Origin: Mojavia pulchra JT2-VF2
GTDB lineage: Bacteria; Cyanobacteriota; Cyanobacteriia; Cyanobacteriales; Nostocaceae
Assembly (NCBI GenBank): GCA_019359325.1
Contig: JAHHHN010000001.1
Location: 682,001-746,000, forward strand
DNA length: 64,000 bases
Direction of reading: 5' to 3'
The notes below the pieces were generated by a model, which was not told the DNA's origin, made no database searches, and saw only the letters and a program-made list of their open reading frames with translations. The position numbers and the translations under genes are program-made. This document shows positions 36,672-44,530 of the stretch, one piece after another; the first letter of the stretch is position 1; each line of letters opens with the position of its first letter.

Positions 36672-37121
36672 ATGGCGACAAAACTTCATGAACCATTGCT
36701 GGTTGTTGAGGACAGCAATGAAGATTTTAGGATGCTGCAACGCCTCATGCGACGGCTAGCTGTCCAGAACCCTATATATCGCTGTACTAATGGGGATGAG
36801 GTTTTAGACTTCCTCTATCGAAATGAGAACAACGAGAATTCTCATCTACCACCACGTCCCTCTATTATCCTTCTCGACCTCAATTTGCCAGGTATAGACG
36901 GTCGAGATATCCTAGAGCGGCTCAAGCAAGATAGAAGTTTCAAAAAAATCCCTATCGTTGTTTTCACCACATCATCCAACCCTAAGGATATTGAATTATG
37001 TTACCAAAAGGGTGCAAATGGCTATTTAGTCAAGCCGATGGATGCTCAAGAACTGCAAAAGACAATTCAGGCATTTGTAGCCTATTGGCTTGAAACCAAC
37101 ATTCCGCCAGTCTCAGATTAA
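36672..37121 (+). CDS. Rcp1-type single-domain response regulator
   Basis: The 149-residue protein is a stand-alone receiver: acidic pocket E13-D14, phospho-acceptor D69 (LLDLNLPGIDG), T99/T100 and K121 (YLVKPMD). It has the longer Rcp form with an insertion before D69, as in partners of cyanobacterial phytochromes. It starts 52 bp after the phytochrome gene and would be co-transcribed. It probably takes its phosphate from H538 of that kinase. No output domain is present, so the downstream step is another protein. Confidence 0.93.
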   Translation: MATKLHEPLLVVEDSNEDFRMLQRLMRRLAVQNPIYRCTNGDEVLDFLYRNENNENSHLPPRPSIILLDLNLPGIDGRDILERLKQDRSFKKIPIVVFTTSSNPKDIELCYQKGANGYLVKPMDAQELQKTIQAFVAYWLETNIPPVSD

Positions 37122-37430
37122 TTTGGGCATCACCTGTTGATGAGGGAGTAGGAAAACAAGGATAATAATGGAACTTGGAGGACATAGAGACATTTTTCCT
37201 CCCTGATTTGCTGCATCTGGTTATCTTTGCCAGATTTGTCGTTTCCATTTTCTTCCTCTTCTCACTGCTGACTGACGGCTCAATGCTGAGGTGGTTATTT
37301 AGGTAGGCTTCGGCAATAAATTTAAATTTTAGATTTCCTTTATATTTATTTTAGATTATTTTTAGAATTATGCAAGAAATCGTGAACTGGACAAAAAAAT
37401 ATCAAATTAGGGCTTAATCCTGAAAATCCT
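37122..37430. other. 310-bp gap between the Rcp regulator and the REC-GAF kinase
   Basis: No gene or repeat family is seen. Some AGGA-rich and T-rich tracts are present. A short terminator or promoter may be here but could not be assigned. Confidence 0.35.
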
Positions 37431-39089
37431 ATGCTGGACACATGGACACTACTCATCATCGATGATTGTGCAGCTGATCGGAACATATATCGTCGATATC
37501 TGTTGAAAGATCCACACCAGTCTTACAAGATTTTGGAGGCAGATTGTGCAGAAGACGGGCTAGCTTTGTGCCAGAAAATTCACTGTCATGTGATTCTGCT
37601 CGATTTTTGCCTACCTGATATGAGTGGGTTAGAGCTCTTCGATAAGCTGAAGCAGGAAATATTTGAAATACCTGTGCCCGTAATTATGTTGACAGGGCGT
37701 GGTGATGAAGAGGTTGCCGTGCAAGCAATGAAGCAGGGAGCTCAAGATTATTTAGTCAAGCAATATCTCAAGCCTGATGTACTGCAATTAGCTGTCCGCA
37801 ATGCGATCAAGCAATCATGCTTGCAGGCCCAACTGTGTAAAAATCGAGAACGACAGCGCTTAATTGCTACGACTGCTTTACGAATTCGTCAGTCTCTGGA
37901 TCTGGAGCAAATTTTGAATACTGCTGTAGCCGAGGTACAGCAACTGCTGAAGTGCAATCGCGTCATGGTGTATCAATTCGCGCCAGATATAGGCGGTAAA
38001 ACTGTCGCCTCTTCAGTTGATTCATACCAGACTATAGCACTGTGCAATAACATCCAAGATGTCTGCCATCAGGTAGGAGGCGAAGACCATCATTGGGGAT
38101 GTAAATTACCAATCTCTGATGTCTACGAGGCTGGCTTGGATAATTGTTACCCCAACTTGTTAGAGCAATTTAATACAAAGGCAAATTTGGTAGTTCCGAT
38201 TAATTTGAGTACCCATGAGAAGCGCAAAGACAAGCTTTGGGGCTTATTGATTGCCCACCATAGTTCAGGAGAGCGACAATGGCAATCTGATGAGGTGGAA
38301 ATACTCAACGAAGTATCAGTGCAACTAGCGATCGCCATCCAACAAGCTGAATTGCTAGCCCAAACTCAAGCAGCTCTTGTCAAGGAAAAGCAACTTAATG
38401 CATTTAAATCTAAAATCGTGGCGACGGTTTCCCATGAATATCGCACGCCGTTAACTTCAATACTGGCTGCTGCATCCACTCTCATACAACACAGCCATCG
38501 ATTGGATGAGTCTAAACAACAAAGGCTACTGGGAATTATTGAGCAGAAAGCAAGGTCAATGTCCAAACTTGTGGATAATATGCTGGTAGTTAACCAATTT
38601 GAGCTGGACAAAACCAAGTTTAAGCCAATCCCCCTCGATTTGTTGCAATTTTTCTGCGACCTCATAGAACAAGAGCGAGAAACAGTCAGCGATCGCTATC
38701 AATTGATTTTTAAAACTACTGGAAATAACACATACTTGTGGGGCGATCGCGGGCTTTTACAGCAAATATTTGTAAATTTAATGTCTAATGCTCTTAAGTA
38801 TTCTCCCCATGGAGGCAATGTAGAATTTCACCTCATCGGTACAGACTCAGAAGTGATGTTTTACATCAAAGATGAGGGCATTGGTATACCGATCGCAGAT
38901 CAAAAAAACTTATTTAAATCCTTCAGCCGAGGCAGTAATGTTGGTACTATTCCTGGGACAGGCTTAGGACTAGCGATCGCCAAATCTTGTGTAGAATTAC
39001 ATGGTGGTAGCATTACTTTGTTCAGCCAAATGGGGCAAGGAACTAAAGTGACAGTCAGCTTACCAAAGCAACTCACCTGTGATTATTAG
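37431..39089 (+). CDS. REC-GAF-histidine kinase; GAF resembles a cyanobacteriochrome
   Basis: The 552-residue protein begins with a receiver domain (D58 in LLDFCLPDMSG; K110 near the end). A GAF domain follows (about 150-310), then a HisKA (H335, VSHEYRTPLTS) and a HATPase domain ending GTGLGLAIAKS. The GAF shows ISDVYEAGLDNC239-Y240-PNLLEQFNTKANLVVPI, which matches the cyanobacteriochrome chromophore region except that Cys is followed by Tyr and not His. A second Cys is C212 in DVCH, 27 residues before, where the DXCF subfamily has its second thioether Cys. It may therefore bind a bilin through two Cys. It lies 310 bp after the phytochrome/Rcp pair. Confidence 0.82.
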   Translation: MLDTWTLLIIDDCAADRNIYRRYLLKDPHQSYKILEADCAEDGLALCQKIHCHVILLDFCLPDMSGLELFDKLKQEIFEIPVPVIMLTGRGDEEVAVQAMKQGAQDYLVKQYLKPDVLQLAVRNAIKQSCLQAQLCKNRERQRLIATTALRIRQSLDLEQILNTAVAEVQQLLKCNRVMVYQFAPDIGGKTVASSVDSYQTIALCNNIQDVCHQVGGEDHHWGCKLPISDVYEAGLDNCYPNLLEQFNTKANLVVPINLSTHEKRKDKLWGLLIAHHSSGERQWQSDEVEILNEVSVQLAIAIQQAELLAQTQAALVKEKQLNAFKSKIVATVSHEYRTPLTSILAAASTLIQHSHRLDESKQQRLLGIIEQKARSMSKLVDNMLVVNQFELDKTKFKPIPLDLLQFFCDLIEQERETVSDRYQLIFKTTGNNTYLWGDRGLLQQIFVNLMSNALKYSPHGGNVEFHLIGTDSEVMFYIKDEGIGIPIADQKNLFKSFSRGSNVGTIPGTGLGLAIAKSCVELHGGSITLFSQMGQGTKVTVSLPKQLTCDY

Positions 39090-39255
39090 TAAGCAGCACA
39101 AAGCTTATCTTTAGCATTAATAATATTAATAGCTTCTTGACTAAGCAATCAAGGTCAACTAAGCATCTAACAAGCTCAAGGTTAGCTCGAAGGTGCAATC
39201 TTACTACAGCAATTGCGATTTAATAAAATCATAGCCATTATCAAAGCGTGGTATC

Positions 39256-39381
39256 ATATCACGTCCGGCAAATCACCCCTAATGTCATTGCGAGTGGAAC
39301 GAAGTGAAACGACGCAATCGCAATGTTTTTGGGATTGCTTCCCTACGGTCGCAATGACGGTTATTTGAATGGACATGATAT
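39256..39381. repeat. MITE-like palindromic repeat, copy A
   Basis: This 126-bp element starts ATATCACGTCCGGCAAAT and ends GAATGGACATGATAT, which are inverted complements with few mismatches. It carries an inner inverted pair GTCATTGCGA / TCGCAATGAC. A near-identical 128-bp element is at 44982-45109. Its end overlaps the reading frame of the PIN gene and supplies its stop. No coding capacity is visible, so it would need an outside transposase. Confidence 0.75.
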
Positions 39382-39935
39382 CATTCTGCAATTCAAGCTA
39401 TTTAATGCATTGACAATATCTGGGCTGTCAAAATCTTTGGAGTTGCGATTGAGGAAACACGCTAGTTGAGGTTTATGCTGTCGAAGATGAGCGATTACTG
39501 ATGAATAGACAAGAGCATCTTGTGGGCCTAAATCGTAAGGATCTTCATATTTGCTGCCTCACTAAGAATATTAACCGTCAGCGCAATTACTTCTGCACTC
39601 TTCAAAAATCGCTCCCGATAGTCCACAAATCTTTGCCTTTCCTCCCCGCTACTTTGAACTAACAAACTTTCAATATCTCGGATACTGTTAATTCTGGTTG
39701 TGTATGATGCTGTGCGTGCTAGTTGTCGTAATTCATTATTGAGAATTTGTTGTAGATCCCTACGGCTCTTTGCCTGACGAGTTAGTTTTTCATGAGGTTC
39801 AGCCAGACTATATGCTGGTATGATCATCTGTGCCTGCCCTGCTTCGCAAAGTTGCAGAATTTGTTCACAACTTGCAAACTGTTCTTGTTGAAAGACCAGT
39901 TCCAAAACAAAATTAGTTTCAACGTAAATATTCAC
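39361..39935 (-). pseudogene. PIN-domain toxin gene broken by a 1-base deletion
   Basis: The frame from the GTG at 39935 begins MNIYVETNFVLELVF, the PIN-domain start with conserved Asp-like acidic position (E6), and goes to residue 135, where it ends early (ILTI, stop at 39528). Deleting one A in the T-run at 39550-39552 (plus strand) explains the break: one extra A restores the frame and gives EAAKYEDPYDLGPQDALVYSSV and later CFLNRNSKDF, both typical of PIN C-termini. The continued frame stops at 39361-39363, inside the MITE-like repeat. The start overlaps the stop of the upstream gene by four bases (GTGA). Confidence 0.75.
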
Positions 39936-40402
39936 GCAACAGCCTCGTGGTCGAAATGACCTCCGGCTATTGCAGGATACAGTCCTGACTCAATCAGCCA
40001 TTGCTCAGATGAATCAATTTGTTCAGGAAGTTTCTCAGAGTGAATAACTTCACTAAGCCAGGATGCAACGATCAGTTCCAGACTCTGAGGATTTATTTGA
40101 TTAGCAGATACCCCAGCTTGTTCAAAGTAAGGTTGAAGAATAGAACACGCATCTATGGTGTAAGTTGGCTCACTTTGATCTAACTGTGCAGCAACATTAC
40201 TCCACAAGTAAAACCGATCTGGAAATACCATTAAAAAGTAAGGAGCTTTTGGAAAAATTCCGTGTGCAAGAATATTGCGACGAAGCTGTGCTGCCCAATC
40301 TGCTAAGGCATTAATTTTGTTCTTGACTTCGACAACTAGGATTAATTGGTTATCTCGGTCGTAAATCGCTAAATCCCAGGCAGCATCCCGACGACTCAAC
40401 AT
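39932..40402 (-). CDS. hypothetical protein with a PD-(D/E)XK-like core, upstream partner of the PIN gene
   Basis: From the ATG at 40402 the protein has 156 residues; the longer open frame to 40468 overlaps nblA and is not used. Residues 5-30 read AAWDLAIYDRDNQLILVVEVKNK, which matches the Asp then E-x-K pattern of the PD-(D/E)XK nuclease fold (D8, E24 and K26 in this numbering, approximately). Such fold proteins also serve as antitoxin-like or DNA-binding partners. The stop overlaps the PIN toxin start by four bases, so the two were translated together. It may be the antitoxin of a PIN system or an unrelated nuclease-like protein. Cyanobacteria have many such pairs. Confidence 0.6.
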   Translation of the reverse strand: MLSRRDAAWDLAIYDRDNQLILVVEVKNKINALADWAAQLRRNILAHGIFPKAPYFLMVFPDRFYLWSNVAAQLDQSEPTYTIDACSILQPYFEQAGVSANQINPQSLELIVASWLSEVIHSEKLPEQIDSSEQWLIESGLYPAIAGGHFDHEAVA

Positions 40403-40434
40403 GAGCAAGAACCAATTGTATAGCTGACTTAATT

Positions 40435-40632
40435 TTACCCAGATACTGCATCTGAATCTAATCTCCACTCATGTTTCAGCAATTGCTGGTATGTTGTTTC
40501 CTGGACTATCATTTGCTTATGTAATATGAGCAAGAACTCTTGGGCTTGTTCACGGGACATCTGCTGCACTTGGTCGGCAAAGCAACGGATACTAAATTCT
40601 TGTTCCAAAGATAATTTGATAGGCTGATTCAT
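40435..40632 (-). CDS. nblA: NblA phycobilisome degradation protein
   Basis: The 65-residue protein is a clear NblA: MNQPIKLSLEQEFSIRCFADQVQ, then MSREQAQEFLLILHKQM and ETTYQQLLKHEW. NblA is a small helical dimer that binds phycobiliproteins and brings them to the Clp protease during nitrogen or sulphur starvation, which causes bleaching. The ATG at 40632 has GGAA 6 bases upstream. No NtcA site (GTAN8TAC) was found in the 300 bp upstream, so control by nitrogen via that protein is not supported here. The gene is 32 bp from the PD-(D/E)XK/PIN pair, an unusual neighbour. Confidence 0.93.
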   Translation of the reverse strand: MNQPIKLSLEQEFSIRCFADQVQQMSREQAQEFLLILHKQMIVQETTYQQLLKHEWRLDSDAVSG

Positions 40633-40940
40633 TCTGGTTCCTATGTCAAAAAAATTAAATTAGAAATTACTATGATGATGTGCTAATGCTGTGATTTCTC
40701 CTTATGAGTGGAAATGCATTACCACTGGTTCGCTGATATAAACTTTTGCCTCTATAAAGAAGCTATCAGCAGACAATGATCAAGGTTGAGGTCTTCCCTT
40801 CTTTATTGGCGTAGCGCATAGGCGTGACCTTTTGTGAACTTATATATAAATATTGTAACAAAATATTTATAAAGTTTACAAAATTGAAATAATTGCGAAT
40901 TTTATACTCACTAGCGGCTTGTATCCATCTGCTCAATATC
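40633..40940. other. 310-bp gap with the nblA promoter
   Basis: The gap between GNAT and nblA on the same strand is AT-rich. It contains ATTGGCGTAGCGCATAGGCGTGACC at about 40798, a fragment of a dispersed repeat. No NtcA box was found. Confidence 0.4.
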
Positions 40941-41459
40941 TTAGGTTGCATTCCACGCTTCGCGGTGGATGCCATAAACTAAAGCTTCTCTACCAAACAC
41001 TGTGGTCTTCCCTTCGAGTTGCTCCCCTAAGCGTTTAGCGACTTGAATAGATCTGATGTTATCAGGATAAATTAAGCTGATGATATGCTCCTGCCCTAGC
41101 TCACTAAAACCATAATTCAGTGCTGCTTTTGCTCCTTCAGTTGCGTAACCTAATCCCCAATAAGCACGCTTCAATGTCCAGCCAATTTCAAATCCAGGCC
41201 AGCCTTCAGGGTAAAAAAAACCGATACGACCAACCAAAACTCCACTGTGGCGTTCTTCAACCGCCCACATTCCATAGCCTCGCAGTTGCCAGTGTCCGAC
41301 CATTACAGCCAAGCTGCGCCAAGCTGCAAAGCGTGACAAGGGTTCGCCATCGCCAAGATAGCGGGTTACTTCAGGATCGCTAAATATCGCAGCATAATCA
41401 TCGAAATCTTGCTCGCGGAACATTCGTAGAAGCAGCCGTTCTGTTTCGAGAGTTACCAC
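40941..41459 (-). CDS. GNAT family N-acetyltransferase (RimJ/RimL-like)
   Basis: The 172-residue enzyme transfers acetyl from acetyl-CoA to an amine. The start is the GTG at 41459 (MVTLETERLLLRMFREQDFDDY), the usual opening of the RimJ/RimL branch. The acetyl-CoA loop is less conserved but readable near residues 95-110 (YWGLGYATEGAKAAL). RimJ-like proteins acetylate ribosomal N-termini or small amines; the substrate here is unknown. It sits between nblA and the broken HicBA pair. Confidence 0.85.
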   Translation of the reverse strand: MVTLETERLLLRMFREQDFDDYAAIFSDPEVTRYLGDGEPLSRFAAWRSLAVMVGHWQLRGYGMWAVEERHSGVLVGRIGFFYPEGWPGFEIGWTLKRAYWGLGYATEGAKAALNYGFSELGQEHIISLIYPDNIRSIQVAKRLGEQLEGKTTVFGREALVYGIHREAWNAT

Positions 41460-41526
41460 TAGCTTAATTGTTTACTTAAAAGCAAATGCTAGCATTTGGA
41501 TAAAGCAACCAAGCAGATGTTGAGCA

Positions 41527-41733
41527 ATGAATGTGGCACAAACTCAGGTCAAATCAAAGCGTAAAGTGTTGCTTTACCCTGGTGAAGACGGATATTTTAT
41601 TGTTGAAGTCCCAAGTTTACCAGGTTGTATTAGTTAAGGGAAAACACATGAGGAAGCTTTAGCAAACATCGAAGTTTTGCAAGACCGGGGTGAACCTGTT
41701 CCAGACGATAGAGTAGAAACCGTTCTAGTATGA
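41527..41733 (+). pseudogene. hicB: hicB antitoxin pseudogene
   Basis: Read from the ATG at 41527, the sequence gives MNVAQTQVKSKRKVLLYPG, DGYFIVEVPSLPGCIS and then a TAA at 41635-41637 in place of Gln or similar (SxGKTHEEALANI). The rest, GKTHEEALANIEVLQDRGEPVPDDRVETVLV, is clearly HicB. It also lacks about eight residues (a KEAI...YI segment between ANI and EVLQDRG). With a stop and an internal deletion the antitoxin cannot be made. Its TGA overlaps the ATG of hicA at 41730. Confidence 0.8.
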
Positions 41734-41949
41734 GTAGTTATCTGTTGTCTCAGGCGCACAATGCATTAAAGCTTTGGAGAAAATTGGCTTTATTGTGACT
41801 CGACAACGGGGAGTCATATCATTTTAGTTCGTGAGGAGCCTAAAACAACTGTCACTGTGCCAAATCACGATGAGCTAGACAGAGGTACTTTACGTGCAAT
41901 CATCCGGCAAGTAGACTTGAGCGTTGAAGATTTTATTGCACTGTTGTAG
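41730..41949 (+). pseudogene. hicA: hicA toxin pseudogene
   Basis: The ATG at 41730 overlaps the hicB stop. The HicA sequence can be followed in three frames: (41744) VVSGAQCIKALEKIGFIVTRQRG, then (41813) HIILVREEPKTTVTVPNHDELDRG and RAIIRQVDLSVEDFIALL with TAG at 41947-41949. One-base deletions near 41735 and near 41811-41813 explain the frame changes. HicA is a small mRNA interferase with a catalytic His in the dsRBD-like fold. Both partners are dead, so the module is extinct. Confidence 0.8.
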
Positions 41950-42016
41950 TCAGAGCCAAGAGGTTAGATCGCACTGCTCAATATGGGTGTAGTCTCACAT
42001 ATCTAGGACAAAACCC

Positions 42017-42064
42017 TTGATTCTCAAATATTGATCATGTTAAACTCAATCAGACCAAACGGTC
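42017..42064 (+). promoter_or_regulatory. promoter of the TetR gene with a NemR-like operator
   Basis: TTGATT (42017-42022) and TAAACT (42041-42046) are 18 bases apart and form a plausible promoter. The inverted repeat GACCAAACGGTC (42053-42064) follows directly. It has the GACC-N4-GGTC form of the NemR-type TetR operator and sits where a repressor would block transcription. Confidence 0.6.
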
Positions 42065-42076
42065 GGAAAGTCAGTA

Positions 42077-42664
42077 ATGTCTAAAGGCGAAGAAACCAAA
42101 GCAAAAATTCTCCAACAAGCAGCGGAACTGTTTAATCAACAAGGGTATGCTGGCTCGTCGATTTCAGACATCATGCGTGTTACTGGATTGCAGAAAGGAG
42201 GAATTTACAATCACTTCCAAAGTAAAGATGAGTTAGCACTACAAGCTTTTGACTTTGCGATCGCCTGCGTTAGCCAGCATACTAGAGCTGCATTGCGTAG
42301 TAAACGTCATGCACTTGAACGCCTTCAAGCAATTATTGGAGTATTTAGCAACTTTGTAGATAACCCACCTATTAAAGGAGGCTGTCCCCTACTGAATACT
42401 GCTGTTGAGAGTGATGATGCTCATCCAGCATTACGGGAACGCGCTCAACAAGGGATGGACTCATGGCGTCAACTTATTTGCCTAATTATTGAAAAAGGAA
42501 TTGTTAGAGGTGAAATTCGCTCTGGGGTTGATGCTGATGAAGTCGCCACCATCATAATTGCAACTTTAGAAGGAGCCATGATGATGAGCAAGCTATACGG
42601 AGATTCGATTCATATGCAAAGAGCAATTAACCATCTGAATCAATACATAGGAAGTCAGCTTTAA
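42077..42664 (+). CDS. TetR/AcrR family transcriptional regulator
   Basis: The 195-residue protein has the TetR helix-turn-helix at residues 27-52 (SSISDIMRVTGLQKGGIYNHFQSKDEL). The C-terminal ligand domain carries GGCPLLNTAVESDDAHPALRERA, with one Cys near residue 102. In NemR-like members a Cys at a similar place senses electrophiles, but this cannot be shown here. It is 121 bp from the next operon, which has a related motif upstream. It probably represses itself and that operon. Confidence 0.9.
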   Translation: MSKGEETKAKILQQAAELFNQQGYAGSSISDIMRVTGLQKGGIYNHFQSKDELALQAFDFAIACVSQHTRAALRSKRHALERLQAIIGVFSNFVDNPPIKGGCPLLNTAVESDDAHPALRERAQQGMDSWRQLICLIIEKGIVRGEIRSGVDADEVATIIIATLEGAMMMSKLYGDSIHMQRAINHLNQYIGSQL

Positions 42665-42749
42665 AAAAGAATGGGGTAAATAAATCTACTTTGCCTAAAA
42701 ATATGTTGTAATCCCAACTTGGAGTTACATATTTTTTTGTCAATAAACA

Positions 42750-42761
42750 GGCCAGTCGGTC
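42750..42761 (+). promoter_or_regulatory. second TetR-operator-like motif, before the thioesterase operon
   Basis: GGCCAGTCGGTC (42750-42761) is 24 bases before the ATG of the thioesterase gene and matches GACCAAACGGTC at 42053 in 8 of 12 positions, including the right half-site CGGTC. It is probably bound by the same TetR protein, more weakly. Confidence 0.5.
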
Positions 42762-42785
42762 GCTTTTGTAATTTCAGGAAAAATT

Positions 42786-43229
42786 ATGACAATAACTTAC
42801 AACTTGCACAGACCATTAGAATTACAGCTTGCCATCCCTGTGAGGACTTACGATATTGATTTTGCTGGCATTGTTAACAACATAGTTTATATTAGATGGC
42901 TAGAAGATTTACGGTTAAAGTTCTTAAATGAACATTTACCCCTTGATAAACAAATTGAGCAAGGGTATGCACCTATTATTGCCAGTACTGAGATTGAGTA
43001 TAAACGTCCTGTTAAACTAATTGACCAAGTTATTGGCCGTTTATGGTTAAGCAAATTAGGGCGGTTGAAGTGGACTGTGGAAGCAGAAATATTGGCTAAC
43101 AATGTTATAGCAGCAGTAGCTACACAAAAAGGTGCATTTGTAAGTTTAGAAAATGGGCGCCCTGTAGCAGTTCCAGAGGAATTACAGCATAAATATTTAG
43201 ATTACCAGCAAGTAGCTCAAGAACTTTGA
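42786..43229 (+). CDS. hotdog-fold acyl-CoA/acyl-ACP thioesterase
   Basis: The 147-residue protein has a 4HBT-type hotdog fold: RTYDIDFAGIVNNIVYIRWLEDLRLKFLN matches the active-site Asp region (D24/D26), and the strands VKLIDQVIGRLWLSKLGRLKWTVEAEI follow. Such enzymes release fatty acids or aromatic acids from CoA or ACP thioesters. The next gene, 38 bp away on the same strand, is beta-ketoacyl-ACP synthase, so a role in acyl-chain metabolism is likely. A TetR operator-like motif lies just upstream. Confidence 0.87.
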   Translation: MTITYNLHRPLELQLAIPVRTYDIDFAGIVNNIVYIRWLEDLRLKFLNEHLPLDKQIEQGYAPIIASTEIEYKRPVKLIDQVIGRLWLSKLGRLKWTVEAEILANNVIAAVATQKGAFVSLENGRPVAVPEELQHKYLDYQQVAQEL

Positions 43230-43267
43230 ATTGTCCAAATTAACAATATTAAGTGTGAGATTTGAAT

Positions 43268-44518
43268 ATGCCTAATGTGGAATTAAAGCGAGTAGTCGTC
43301 ACAGGTTTAGGAGCTATTACTCCTGTGGGCAATACTGTAACAGGTTATTGGCAAAATCTTCTTCAGGGGTGTAGTGGTATTAGTTCCATTACTTTATTTG
43401 ATGCTTCTAATCATGCCTGTCAAATTGCTGGAGAAGTCAAGGGATTTAATCCGCTTGATTATTTAGAACGCAAGGATGTCAAACGCACAGATCGCTTTGT
43501 GCAGTTTGCGATCGCAGCCAGTCAGCAGGCACTGACTGATGCCAAGTTTGTAATCAACGAACTGAATGCAGAACAAATTGGTGTAATTATTGGTTCTGGC
43601 ATTGGCGGGATTAAGGTTTTGGAAGAGCAGCAAGCGGTATACCTGAGTAAAGGGCCAGACCGTTGTAGCCCGTTTATGATCCCGATGATGGTTGCAAATA
43701 TGGCTGCGGGATTCACAGCCATTTATACGGGAGCAAAAGGCCCTAACTCTTGTACAGTAACTTCTTGTACTGCTGGCGCTCATGCTGTGGGTGACGCTTT
43801 TCAGTTGATTCAACGGGGGGATGCCCAAGCAATGATTTGTGGTGGTACAGAAGCAGCTATTACACCACTTTCTATTGCTGGATTTGCAGCTGCGCGGGCT
43901 GTGTCTAGACGTAATAACGATCCTACTCGTGCCTCGCGTCCTTTCGACCGCGATCGCGATGGATTTGTTATGGGTGAAGGTGCAGGGATTTTATTGTTAG
44001 AAGAACTGGAACACGCCAAGAGTCGTGGTGCAAAAATCTATGCTGAGATCGTCGGTTATGGCATGACTAGTGATGCTTACCATATGACATCACCAGATCC
44101 ATCTGGTGAAGGAGCCGCCAGAGCTATTAGATTTGCACTCAAAGATGCTGGGATTGATCCAAATCAAGTTAGTTACATCAATGCTCACGGCACTAGTACC
44201 GCGGTGAATGATTCTACAGAAACCGCTGCGATTAAAAAAGCTTTGGGTGAGTACGCCTACAAAGTGCCTATTAGCTCCACCAAATCAATGACAGGACATT
44301 TATTAGGTGGTGCAGGTGGAATTGAAGCGATCGCCACAGTTATGGCAGTAGCAAATGACCAAATTCCGCCTACTATCAATTTAGAAAATCCCGATCCAGC
44401 CTGTGATTTAGATTATGTACCTCATTACTATCGCACTCACAAAGTTGAGGTAGCACTGTCAAATTCTTATGCATTTGGCGGTCACAATGTCACCTTAGCT
44501 TTTAAGAAATACCTTTAG
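43268..44518 (+). CDS. fabF: beta-ketoacyl-ACP synthase II (FabF family)
   Basis: The 416-residue enzyme condenses malonyl-ACP with an acyl chain in fatty acid elongation. The catalytic triad is C167 (TSCTAG), H307 (INAHGTST) and H344 (MTGHLLGGAG), with K339. The usual GSGIGGI and DRDGFVMGEGAG blocks are present. The start is the ATG at 43268; the TTG at 43262 is less likely. The gene sits between a thioesterase and a small membrane protein under a possible TetR control, so it may be a specialised second copy and not the housekeeping FabF. Confidence 0.93.
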   Translation: MPNVELKRVVVTGLGAITPVGNTVTGYWQNLLQGCSGISSITLFDASNHACQIAGEVKGFNPLDYLERKDVKRTDRFVQFAIAASQQALTDAKFVINELNAEQIGVIIGSGIGGIKVLEEQQAVYLSKGPDRCSPFMIPMMVANMAAGFTAIYTGAKGPNSCTVTSCTAGAHAVGDAFQLIQRGDAQAMICGGTEAAITPLSIAGFAAARAVSRRNNDPTRASRPFDRDRDGFVMGEGAGILLLEELEHAKSRGAKIYAEIVGYGMTSDAYHMTSPDPSGEGAARAIRFALKDAGIDPNQVSYINAHGTSTAVNDSTETAAIKKALGEYAYKVPISSTKSMTGHLLGGAGGIEAIATVMAVANDQIPPTINLENPDPACDLDYVPHYYRTHKVEVALSNSYAFGGHNVTLAFKKYL

Positions 44519-44530
44519 AAAAATTGAAAA

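Noticed and set aside
40633-40940. NtcA site before nblA
   Set aside because: No GTAN8TAC was found on either strand. Only loose GTA...CAC text is present.
40766-40975. 69-residue minus-strand frame
   Set aside because: It overlaps the end of the GNAT gene in another frame and has no start signal.
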